Assembly: GCA_036264255.1 (NCBI GenBank)
Contig: DATARI010000249.1
Location: 1-5,394 of the forward strand
Direction: 5' to 3'
DNA length: 5,394 bases
Origin: DASZIT01 sp036264255
Lineage (GTDB): Bacteria > Actinomycetota > Acidimicrobiia > Acidimicrobiales > RAAP-2
This document shows positions 1 through 5,394 of this stretch, piece after piece. Position numbers and translations under genes: made by a program. Below the pieces are notes generated by a model that saw only the letters and a program-made list of their open reading frames with translations, made no database searches and was not told the origin of the DNA. Positions within the stretch are counted from its first letter, which is position 1. Each line of letters starts with the position of its first letter.

Positions 1-2
1 CC

Positions 3-1259
3 CGCCCGGCCCTGCCGGTCGCCGAGGTCGTGCGGGTCGTCCGGGGTGAGGGAGCCGTCGTGTGGGACGACCGCGGGCGCCGCTACGTCGACGCTTTGGC
101 CAGCCTCTGGTACTGCCAGGTCGGCCACGGGAGAACCGAGATCGCCGAGGCCGTCGCCCACCAGATGGGCACCTTGGGCGGCTTCCACACCTTCGACCGG
201 TACACCAACCCGACCACCGATGCCCTGGCCGACCGGCTGGTCGGCTTGGCCCCCATGCCGGACACCCGGGTGTTCTTCACCTCGGGCGGATCCGAGTCAG
301 TGGAGACGGCGATCAAGCTGGCCCGGTTCGCCCAGGTTCGCGCCGGGCACCCCGAGCGCACCGTCATCGTGAGCCGGCAGCCCTCGTACCACGGGGTCAC
401 CTCCGCGGCGATGACCGCCTCGGGGGTGCCTTCCAACCAGGAGGGCGTCGGGCCGCTACTGCCCGACGTCATCCGGGTCCCCTACGACGACCTCGACGCC
501 ATTGATGCGCTGCCGGCGGTGCAGGAGGGACGGGTTGCCGCCATCCTCGCCGAGCCGGTGGTCGGGGCCGGGGGGGTCTGGCCCGCCCCCGACGGCTACC
601 TGGCCGGACTCCGCCAGCGCTCCGACGCGCTCGGCGCCTACCTCATCTTCGACGAGGTGATCTGTGCCTTCGGGCGCCTCGGCTCGTGGTGGGGCGCCGA
701 GTTCGCCGGCGTGCGTCCCGACCTCATCACCTTCGCCAAAGGGGTGACGTCCGGCTATCTGCCCCTCGGCGGCGTCCTGGTCGGCCCCGCCGTCCGGGGT
801 CCGTTGGAGGACGACCCGGCCACCGTGCTCCGCCATGGCTACACCTACAGCGGCCATCCGAGCTGTGCGGCGGCGGCGATGGCCAACTTGGACATCTTGG
901 AGCGCGAGCGACTGCTCGGTTCCGCCGACCGGATCGCCGCCACCCTGGGGGCCGGGCTGAGGACCCTGGTGGATGGCGAGGCGGTGGTCGAGGTGCGCGG
1001 GACCATGGGGGTCTGGGCGCTCGGGCTCGGCACCGGCACCGACGCCACCGCCGTGCGCGATGCGTTGTTGACCCACGGGATCATCGCCCGGCCGATCGGC
1101 AATGCCACCGTGGCCTTCTGCCCATCGTTGGTCATGACCGACGGACAGATGGAAGAGTGCGTCGAGGGGGCCCGCCGGGCGGTGGCCGAGGTAGCCGGTG
1201 GCGCGCCGCGAGGCGGACCCGTACCCAGCTCGGACCTGAGGCCGGCCGCGACACGGTGA
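3..1259 (+). CDS. Class III (omega) PLP-dependent aminotransferase, 5' partial
   Basis: Cytoplasmic fold-type I PLP enzyme that moves an amino group from an amine or omega-amino acid to a keto acid such as pyruvate. Residue numbers here count from the GTG at 30. Visible family motifs are the N-terminal GEGAVVWDDRGRRYVD block, the phosphate-binding TSGGSES (84-90), YHG (120-122) that stacks on the PLP ring, IFDEV with the cofactor-contacting Asp208, the Schiff-base lysine Lys237 in TFAKGVTSGYLPLGG, GYTYSGHP (270-276), and a C-terminal ARPIG whose Arg354 matches the substrate-carboxylate arginine of omega-transaminases. The frame is open to the left edge, and the GTG at 30 sits inside the conserved N-terminal region, so the true start probably lies roughly 20-40 codons upstream. 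The stop overlaps the next gene's GTG by 4 bp. The beta-alanine:pyruvate/taurine-type group is the closest fit, but the substrate is not determined; 'aspartate aminotransferase family' would be a common automatic label. Confidence 0.93.
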   Translation, partial: RPALPVAEVVRVVRGEGAVVWDDRGRRYVDALASLWYCQVGHGRTEIAEAVAHQMGTLGGFHTFDRYTNPTTDALADRLVGLAPMPDTRVFFTSGGSESVETAIKLARFAQVRAGHPERTVIVSRQPSYHGVTSAAMTASGVPSNQEGVGPLLPDVIRVPYDDLDAIDALPAVQEGRVAAILAEPVVGAGGVWPAPDGYLAGLRQRSDALGAYLIFDEVICAFGRLGSWWGAEFAGVRPDLITFAKGVTSGYLPLGGVLVGPAVRGPLEDDPATVLRHGYTYSGHPSCAAAAMANLDILERERLLGSADRIAATLGAGLRTLVDGEAVVEVRGTMGVWALGLGTGTDATAVRDALLTHGIIARPIGNATVAFCPSLVMTDGQMEECVEGARRAVAEVAGGAPRGGPVPSSDLRPAATR

Positions 1260-2089
1260 CAGCGTCGAGTGGAGTACGGCGGATCATCCTTCTCACCCTC
1301 GGATGGGAAGAACTGCCGAAGTCCTGGTCGGTTTACGGCACTCCACCCGAGGAGCGCCTCCGGGAGCCGGTCCCCGGCGTGCTCCTCGAGTGCGACGGCG
1401 GCTGGATGCTCCTGGACACCGGCTTCAACCCCGCCCTCATCCGGGACCCCGCGCTCTACCGGCGGTTTCATGGCCGGAATCACGACATCCAGGCCATCCT
1501 GCCCGGACCCGGCGAGCCGCTCGAAGCCGCCATCGACGAGGTCGGACTGGCGCTGGAGGACATCCAGGCGGTCGCCGTTTCCCATCTGCACAACGACCAC
1601 GCCGGCGGGTTGCGACACTTCGCCGACCGGGTCCCGATCCACGCCCAACGGGCCGAGTTGGACTACGGGTTGAGCGACCATCCCGAGCCCGAGCACCATG
1701 GCATCTTCCGGGTGGACTTCGACGATCCGGGCCTGGACTGGCGTTTGGCCGACGGGGACGTCGAGATCGCCCCGGGGGTCACCGCGGTGCTGACCGCCGG
1801 CCACACCCCGGGACACCAGAGCTTCATGGTGGAGATCGACGAGTCCGCCGGAGGTGGAGGCTACGTGTTCGCCTTCGATGCCGCCGACCTGACCGAGAAC
1901 ATCGAGAAGGAACTCCCGGTGGGCGGCTTCATCAACTGCGAGGCGGCCGACACCGTCGAGCCGATCCGACGGCTGAAGGCCCTGGCCGCCGAACGGGGCT
2001 TTCAGCTGGTGCCCGGGCACGACCCCGAAGTTTGGCCGGCCACCACCGCGGCGTTGGCGGAACGATGGCCGAGCGAGCGCCCATCGTGA
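1256..2089 (+). CDS. Metallo-beta-lactamase-fold hydrolase, N-acyl homoserine lactonase-like
   Basis: 277-residue protein of the MBL superfamily, probably a di-zinc lactone or related ring/ester hydrolase. The metal-binding motif SHLHNDHAGG gives His110, His112, Asp114 and His115. Further ligands are His183 in AGHTPGH, a bridging Asp in FAFDAAD (Asp208 most likely, Asp211 possible) and His255 in VPGHD. The N-terminal half (VPGVLLECDGGWMLLDTGFNP, about 39-59) and the overall length match AHL-lactonase/gamma-butyrolactone-lactonase proteins. There is no signal peptide, so it should be cytoplasmic. The start is the GTG at 1256, which forms a GTGA overlap with the aminotransferase stop. It is chosen because homology begins soon after and no other in-frame start is close; no strong Shine-Dalgarno is visible, so translational coupling is likely. 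A glycine-rich loop (199-202) precedes the bridging Asp. A quorum-quenching role is possible, but the catabolic neighbours make hydrolysis of a pathway lactone or cyclic intermediate more plausible. Confidence 0.9.
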   Translation: MTASSGVRRIILLTLGWEELPKSWSVYGTPPEERLREPVPGVLLECDGGWMLLDTGFNPALIRDPALYRRFHGRNHDIQAILPGPGEPLEAAIDEVGLALEDIQAVAVSHLHNDHAGGLRHFADRVPIHAQRAELDYGLSDHPEPEHHGIFRVDFDDPGLDWRLADGDVEIAPGVTAVLTAGHTPGHQSFMVEIDESAGGGGYVFAFDAADLTENIEKELPVGGFINCEAADTVEPIRRLKALAAERGFQLVPGHDPEVWPATTAALAERWPSERPS

Positions 2090-3123
2090 ACGGCACCGAT
2101 CCCGCCGCCTTCCGTCTTCCCGCCGAGCCGGGCACCGTCCACTGGGGCTACTTCGACCAAGACCTCGAACCCGTCCTCACCGTCCCATCCGGCGCCATCA
2201 TCTCTGTCGAGGCCATCACCCACCATGCTGGGGACGCCCCCGACCTCCTGATGGACGAACCGATCAGCCGGCTGTTCGAGAAGGTCACCGACCGAGGGCC
2301 GGGGCCCCACATCCTCACCGGGCCGATCGCGGTGAGGGGCGCCCGCCCCGGCGATGTCCTGGAGGTCCGGATCCTGTCCCTCGAACCCCGGATCGACTTC
2401 GGGTCCAACCTGGCGGCTCATTGGGGACACCTCTACGGCGACTTCGGGAAGGAACGGGTGACGGTCTGGTCCATCGACCGTCAACTCATGACGGCACAGG
2501 CCATCTTCGCCTACGACTGGAAGACCACGCCGCTCGCCAACTCCCCCGGGACGCTGGTCCCCCCCGGGTCGGTGACCCGGAAGGCGGCCCTGGCCGACGT
2601 GGTCGTCCCCCTCCGTCCCCACCTCGGGACCATGGGCGTCGCCCCGGCTACGCCGGGCCGTCACAGCAGTGTTCCCCCCGGGGTGCACGGAGGCAACGTC
2701 GACAACTGGCGGGCGGGGCCGGGGACGAGCATGCATTACCCCGTCGCCCGACCCGGGGCGCTGCTCTCCCTCGGTGATCCCCACCTGTCCCAGGGCGACG
2801 GGGAGATCAGCGGGACAGCACTGGAAGCCTCGCTCGATGTGGTCATCCAGGTCCGGATTCGGCGTGACCTTCCCTTCGATGTCCCGGTGCTGGAGACGCC
2901 CACCCACTGGTACGTCCACGGGTTCGGAGACAATCTCGACGAGGCGATGGCCGACGCCGCCCGAGGTCAACTCCGGTTCTTGAACCGGCTCTTCGGGCTC
3001 AGCGCCGACGACGCCTACTCGCTGACGAGCGTGGGGGGTGACTTCGCCGTCACCCAGGTGGTGGACCAGCGCCAGGGGGTGCATGCCGGCATCGCCAAGT
3101 CCATCGTCGCCGGCCGTCCATGA
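2065..3123 (+). CDS. Acetamidase/formamidase family amidohydrolase
   Basis: 352-residue member of the FmdA/AmdA family, cytoplasmic enzymes that hydrolyse formamide, acetamide or related short amides to ammonia and the acid. Family landmarks run the full length: VHWGYFD (25-31), GPGPHILTGPI (78-88), RPHLGTMGVAP (184-194), PPGVHGGNVDN (204-214), GDPHLSQGDGEISGTALE (237-254) and the C-terminal YSLTSVGGDFAVTQVVD (318-334). The His and Asp/Glu residues in the HGGN and GDPH..QGDGE blocks are the probable metal and catalytic residues. The ATG at 2065 overlaps the MBL gene by 25 bp and has a weak GGCGGAA just upstream (2056-2062). The GTG at 2086 would instead form a 4-bp GTGA overlap like the other junctions; both starts precede the conserved domain. 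The 3' end overlaps the RidA gene (ATGA, 3120-3123). The substrate is uncertain: in this setting it may be a carbamoyl or formamido intermediate rather than free formamide. Confidence 0.93.
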   Translation: MAERAPIVNGTDPAAFRLPAEPGTVHWGYFDQDLEPVLTVPSGAIISVEAITHHAGDAPDLLMDEPISRLFEKVTDRGPGPHILTGPIAVRGARPGDVLEVRILSLEPRIDFGSNLAAHWGHLYGDFGKERVTVWSIDRQLMTAQAIFAYDWKTTPLANSPGTLVPPGSVTRKAALADVVVPLRPHLGTMGVAPATPGRHSSVPPGVHGGNVDNWRAGPGTSMHYPVARPGALLSLGDPHLSQGDGEISGTALEASLDVVIQVRIRRDLPFDVPVLETPTHWYVHGFGDNLDEAMADAARGQLRFLNRLFGLSADDAYSLTSVGGDFAVTQVVDQRQGVHAGIAKSIVAGRP

Positions 3124-3554
3124 GCGCCTCCCCGGACGCGGGACCGGAAGCTCCCATCGAATCCTGGACCTTCCCGCCCGGGCTCGGCGTCCCCCGGCCC
3201 GCCGGCTCCTACGCCCATGCCACCGCCTTGGGCTCGACCCTGTATGTCACCGGCCAGCTCCCCGTCGACCCGTCCACCGACCGGCTGGTCGACGGGGACA
3301 TCATCGCCCAGACCGACGCGGTGATGACCAACCTCGCCCGGGTGTTGGAACTCGCCGGCTCCTCCCTCGCCCTGGTCGTCCAAGCCCGGTCGTTCCTCCG
3401 ATTCGCCGACGACTTCCCCGCCTACGACCAGGCCTACCGGGCGTGGTTCCCGCTCCGGCTACCCAGCCGTACCACCGTGGTGGTCTCCGGGTTCGCCATC
3501 CCCGACGCGTTGGTGGAGATCGATCTGGTGGCCCACCGGCTCTCCCCGGGGTGA
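3120..3554 (+). CDS. RidA/YjgF/YER057c/UK114 family enamine/imine deaminase
   Basis: 144-residue RidA-fold protein, normally a cytoplasmic homotrimer that hydrolyses reactive enamines/imines such as 2-aminoacrylate to keto acids and ammonia. Family features are YAHAT (31-35, matching the YSHA segment), LYVTGQLPVD (41-50), the helix with QTDAVMTNLARVLELAG (64-80), and the C-terminal PSRTTVVVSGFAIPDALVEIDLVAHR, which carries the key Arg117 (equivalent to Arg105 of E. coli RidA) and Glu133. Conservation of this arginine suggests an active deaminase. About 20 N-terminal residues precede the domain. The ATG forms an ATGA overlap with the amidase stop and no clear Shine-Dalgarno is seen, so translational coupling is likely. 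Next to a transaminase and amide hydrolases it probably removes imines formed in the pathway, comparable in position to RutC in pyrimidine catabolism, although the rut partners are absent from this window. Confidence 0.93.
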   Translation: MSASPDAGPEAPIESWTFPPGLGVPRPAGSYAHATALGSTLYVTGQLPVDPSTDRLVDGDIIAQTDAVMTNLARVLELAGSSLALVVQARSFLRFADDFPAYDQAYRAWFPLRLPSRTTVVVSGFAIPDALVEIDLVAHRLSPG

Positions 3555-3555
3555 G
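3548..3555 (+). promoter_or_regulatory. Ribosome binding site of the allantoinase-type gene
   Basis: GGGGTGAG lies at the very end of the RidA gene and includes its TGA stop. It leaves 3 nt before the GTG at 3559 and 9 nt before the in-frame GTG at 3565. The spacing favours 3565, which would give a protein beginning MDLTVTGG, the usual N-terminus in this family. Confidence 0.55.
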
Positions 3556-3558
3556 CCG

Positions 3559-4848
3559 GTGACCGTGGACCTGACCGTCACCGGAGGGTTGGTGCTCGAC
3601 GGCGGCCTCGTACGGCCGGCGGACGTGGTGGTCGACGATGGGAGGATCGCCGCCGTCGTCCCGCCCGGGGAGGCGCCCACCGCCCACCAGACGATCGAGG
3701 CCGATGGCCTTCATGTCCTCCCCGGGCTGGTGGATGCCCACGTCCATTTCGACGAACCCGGGCGGGCCGACTGGGAAGGATGGGCCTCGGGCAGCCTGGC
3801 GGCGGCGGCCGGCGGGGTTACCACCGTGGTGGACATGCCGATTGATTCGGACCCACCGGTGGTCGACGCCGACTCCTTCCGGGCGAAGGTGGCCGCCGCC
3901 TCGGCCGGATCCCTTGTCGACTTCGGGCTGTGGGCCGGCCTGGTACCCGGCAGCCTGGCCCAACTCGATGCCATGGCCGAGCTCGGGGCGGTGGGCTACA
4001 AGGCGTTCGCCTGCGACAGCGGTTGGGAGTCATTCCCCCCGGCCGGCCCCGGGACGGTGGCAGCGGGAATGGTATCGGCGGCGCCCCGGGATCTGGTGGT
4101 GGCCCTCCACGCCGAGGACCCCGCCGTACTGGCCGAAGAGCCGTCTCGTCCGCCTCGGGCCGAGATGGTCGCGGTCGAATGGGCTGCCCGGCTGGCCGCG
4201 GAGGCGGGAGGCCGGCTGCACATCGTCCATGTCTCGGCCGCCGCCGCTGTCGACGAGGCGGCCCGCTGGCCCGGCGTCACCACCGAGACCTGTCCCCACT
4301 ACCTGGTGCTGGACGACGATGATGTGGCGGCGATCGGGACCGCCGCGTTGGTCACGCCCCCCATTCGGGACGCCGCCAACCGGGACCTCCTGTGGCAGGC
4401 GGTCACCGACGGACGGGTCGCCTGCATCGCCTCCGACCACTCACCCTGTCCCCCCGGCCTGAAGGAGGGAGACCACCCCTTCGCCGGGATCGCCGGGGTG
4501 GAGACCGGGCTGTCGCTACTGCTGGCTACCGGGAGGCTTCCCCTCCCCCGGCTGGTCGGGCTGATGACCGCCGCCGCCACGCTGCTCCGGCTGCACCAAA
4601 AGGGTTCGATCGCCGCCGGCTACGACGCCGACATCGTCCTGTTCGATCCGGACGCCCAATGGCGGCTCCAGCCGAGTTCGCTCCACAACCGGCACCGCCT
4701 CACCCCGTTCACCGGTCGCCCGATGGCCGGGCGGGTCCACCGGACGCTGGTAGGCGGCCGTACCGTCTTCGCCGACGGGTCAGCGGCATCCGACCCGCAG
4801 GGGTCCCAGGTGCGGCCATCACCCGCGCCTCGTCCACCTCTTGGTTAG
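3559..4848 (+). CDS. allB: Allantoinase-type cyclic amidohydrolase
   Basis: 429-residue amidohydrolase-superfamily TIM-barrel enzyme, best matched to allantoinase (allantoin to allantoate, cytoplasmic, purine-nitrogen salvage). A hydantoinase or dihydropyrimidinase activity is the alternative. Binuclear-metal ligands are visible: His61 and His63 in DAHVHFDEPGR, the probable carboxylated Lys148 in VGYKAFACDSG, His184 in ALHAED, His224 in HIVHVS, and Asp293 in ASDHSPC. Their spacing follows E. coli AllB (59, 61, 146, 186, 242, 315). Allantoinase-like signatures also include EPGRADWEG, AGGVTTVVDMP, TCPHYL (244-249), the SDHSPCPPGLKEGD loop followed by GIAGVETGL, and the C-terminal HRLTPFTGRPMAGRV block. 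The start is GTG 3559, but GTG 3565 fits the Shine-Dalgarno better. Residues after about 408 form a Ser/Pro-rich tail not expected in the family, and the stop codon lies in a degenerate copy of a tandem repeat. It is the last gene of the plus-strand operon. Confidence 0.88.
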   Translation: MTVDLTVTGGLVLDGGLVRPADVVVDDGRIAAVVPPGEAPTAHQTIEADGLHVLPGLVDAHVHFDEPGRADWEGWASGSLAAAAGGVTTVVDMPIDSDPPVVDADSFRAKVAAASAGSLVDFGLWAGLVPGSLAQLDAMAELGAVGYKAFACDSGWESFPPAGPGTVAAGMVSAAPRDLVVALHAEDPAVLAEEPSRPPRAEMVAVEWAARLAAEAGGRLHIVHVSAAAAVDEAARWPGVTTETCPHYLVLDDDDVAAIGTAALVTPPIRDAANRDLLWQAVTDGRVACIASDHSPCPPGLKEGDHPFAGIAGVETGLSLLLATGRLPLPRLVGLMTAAATLLRLHQKGSIAAGYDADIVLFDPDAQWRLQPSSLHNRHRLTPFTGRPMAGRVHRTLVGGRTVFADGSAASDPQGSQVRPSPAPRPPLG

Positions 4849-4916
4849 GCATTCCCCTCTTGATTGGTAGGCCTCTTGATTGGTAGGCCTCTTAATCAGG
4901 GGGCCTCATCAGTAGG
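4837..4916. repeat. 16-bp tandem repeat between convergent genes
   Basis: The unit CCTCTTGATTGGTAGG occurs twice perfectly and head to tail (4856-4871, 4872-4887). A diverged 16-mer CCTCTTAATCAGGGGG follows (4888-4903), then a 13-bp CCTCATCAGTAGG (4904-4916). A shortened copy, CCTCTTGGTTAGG (4837-4849), lies to the left after a 6-bp spacer. The array covers both the allantoinase stop (4846-4848) and the minus-strand stop (4909-4911). The 60 bp between the genes is about 53% GC, well below the flanking DNA. Function is unknown: it could be a minisatellite produced by replication slippage or part of a termination signal. Confidence 0.85.
4869..4906. terminator. Candidate bidirectional transcription terminator hairpin
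   Basis: Bases 4869-4881 (AGGCCTCTTGATT) pair with 4894-4906 (AATCAGGGGGCCT) over 13 positions, two of them G-U wobbles in the plus-strand RNA, around a 12-nt loop. In minus-strand RNA those two become A-C mismatches, so the fold is weaker there. The position between converging operons suits a terminator, but neither side is followed by a U-tract, so it would be atypical or may only stabilise the 3' end. Confidence 0.4.
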
Positions 4917-5187
4917 CCGAGGGAGGCGGCGCGTCCTCGGGCTCGTAGGCGGTGTCGAGGTAGGTCTCGTCGACGCCGCCGACCTCCTCCAATCGGATCC
5001 GGCACCCGTCGATCACCTCCAGCCGCTGGATGGCGTCGACGTGGGCGGTGCCGTGGCCAGCCCACTTGGCCCGGGCTCGCCGCTTGACCTCCCGTTCGTC
5101 GTCGCCGACCGCGAACACCACTTCGTGGTCCTCGCCCATCCGCCCGTCGGCCAGGTACCCGCCCAGATACACCGCGTAGAGTTTCAC
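4909..5187 (-). CDS. Small DUF1543-type protein
   Basis: 92-residue soluble protein of unknown function. The N-terminal segment MKLYAVYLGGYLADGRMGEDHEV, followed by VVFAVGDDEREVKRRARAKW (23-42), AHVDAIQRLEVIDGCRIRLEE (48-68), matches my recollection of the DUF1543 domain: an MKLxxVYLGG start, a central VVGD and KxxW helix, and a closing hxDxxxxhxxVDGYxI strand. The C-terminal 20 residues are acidic and proline-rich. The start is a GTG at 5185-5187 with a good Shine-Dalgarno, AGGGGTGA (5195-5202), at a 7-nt spacing. It lies 7 nt downstream of another minus-strand gene, so the two probably share an mRNA. It converges on the allantoinase operon and has no evident functional link to it. The overlapping plus-strand frame is a shadow. 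Confidence 0.82.
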   Translation of the reverse strand: MKLYAVYLGGYLADGRMGEDHEVVFAVGDDEREVKRRARAKWAGHGTAHVDAIQRLEVIDGCRIRLEEVGGVDETYLDTAYEPEDAPPPSAY

Positions 5188-5194
5188 TCCCTTG

Positions 5195-5202
5195 TCACCC
5201 CT
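5195..5202 (-). promoter_or_regulatory. Ribosome binding site of the DUF1543-type gene
   Basis: Read on the minus strand this is AGGGGTGA, 7 nt before the GTG at 5187. It includes the TGA stop of the upstream minus-strand gene, which supports coupled translation and decides the start. Confidence 0.6.
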
Positions 5203-5394
5203 CTCGGATCGCGGTCATTGTCCGCCAGCCGTCCGGCAGCGGCTCGCGGGGATCCTCCGCCAGTTGCAGTAACGCCTCCGGCCCGGGGTCGGCGGGCAAC
5301 TCGATCCCGACCGTGGCGGTGACCGACCAGCGGCCGGGCCGACGCTCCAGCGCCGCGCCGACCGGGGCCGGATCGCTCCAGACCGCCAGTGCCC
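5195..5394 (-). CDS. C-terminal part of an unrecognised protein (5' end outside window)
   Basis: The minus-strand frame entering from the right edge stays open for 65 codons and ends at a TGA (5195-5197). The last residues read TMTAIREG. The composition is protein-like for a high-GC genome: mixed hydrophobic and charged residues, with segments such as RWSVTATVGIELPADPG (21-37) and EALLQLAEDPREPLPDGW (39-56), while the alternative frames are Arg/Gly-rich or stop early. It has no transmembrane segment and no motif I recognise. Its stop lies 7 nt before the start of the DUF1543-type gene and inside that gene's Shine-Dalgarno, so the two are probably one operon. No function is proposed. Confidence 0.6.
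   Translation of the reverse strand, partial: ALAVWSDPAPVGAALERRPGRWSVTATVGIELPADPGPEALLQLAEDPREPLPDGWRTMTAIREG

Noticed and set aside
30..32. GTG at 30 as the real start of the aminotransferase
   Set aside because: The frame is open upstream to the window edge and the family has more N-terminal residues before the GEGAVVWD block, so the gene is 5' truncated by the window.
570..576. Run of seven G, and a run of seven C at 2559-2565, as possible slippage or phase-variation sites
   Set aside because: Both reading frames are intact across the runs, and runs of this length are common in high-GC coding DNA.
456..1076. Long minus-strand frames opposite the aminotransferase and further genes (also 845-2020 and 2002-3084)
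   Set aside because: They are antisense shadows: the plus-strand frames carry complete enzyme motifs, while these products are low-complexity Gly/Pro/Arg/His-rich sequence.
2564..2580. Perfect 7-bp inverted repeat CCGGGTC/GACCCGG with a 3-nt loop
   Set aside because: It lies inside the amidase coding region, encodes family-like residues and has no U-tract. Such hairpins are expected by chance at this GC.
3471..3484. Palindrome ACCACCGTGGTGGT, with a similar one at 3821-3832
   Set aside because: Both encode Thr-Thr-Val-Val in conserved strands of different enzymes, so codon usage explains the match; an operator role is not supported.
4837..4916. CRISPR-like array or replication iterons
   Set aside because: The units are directly adjacent with no unique spacers, the unit is only 16 bp, and no cas or replication gene is present.
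4864..5322. Plus-strand open frame of 152 codons across the right end
   Set aside because: It lies opposite the DUF1543-type gene, which has a recognisable domain and a good ribosome site. The plus-strand product has no family features and is explained by high GC.

Overview
The window looks like chromosomal DNA from a high-GC bacterium, most likely an actinobacterium (possibly an Acidimicrobiia-like lineage; inference only). The evidence is GC of roughly 70% by eye, strong G/C bias at third codon positions, several GTG starts, and genes packed end to end with 4-bp overlaps. No tRNA, rRNA, CRISPR array, transposase or phage gene is visible.

Bases 3-4848 hold five plus-strand genes that read as one translationally coupled operon. 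They are a class III PLP-dependent aminotransferase (start lies before the window), a metallo-beta-lactamase-fold hydrolase of the N-acyl homoserine lactonase-like group, an acetamidase/formamidase, a RidA-family imine deaminase, and an allantoinase-type cyclic amidohydrolase. Junctions are GTGA or ATGA overlaps or a 4-nt gap, with no room for internal promoters. Every member acts on C-N or lactone/lactam-type bonds. The set therefore looks like a catabolic module for a nitrogen-rich cyclic compound (a cyclic ureide, hydantoin or dihydropyrimidine-like molecule): ring opening, amide hydrolysis, transamination, and removal of reactive enamine/imine by-products. The exact substrate cannot be read from the sequence. 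The usual allantoin partners (allantoicase, ureidoglycolate enzymes) are not in the window.

Bases 4849-4908 are the only gene-free stretch, between two convergent transcription units. A 16-bp tandem repeat (two perfect copies flanked by degenerate ones, 4837-4916) fills it and runs over the stop codons of both flanking genes. Part of it folds into a 13-bp stem that could be a terminator without a U-tract.

Bases 4909-5394 belong to a minus-strand operon. A small DUF1543-type protein (4909-5187) follows, 7 nt downstream, the C-terminal end of an unrecognised protein (5195-5394) that continues past the right edge.
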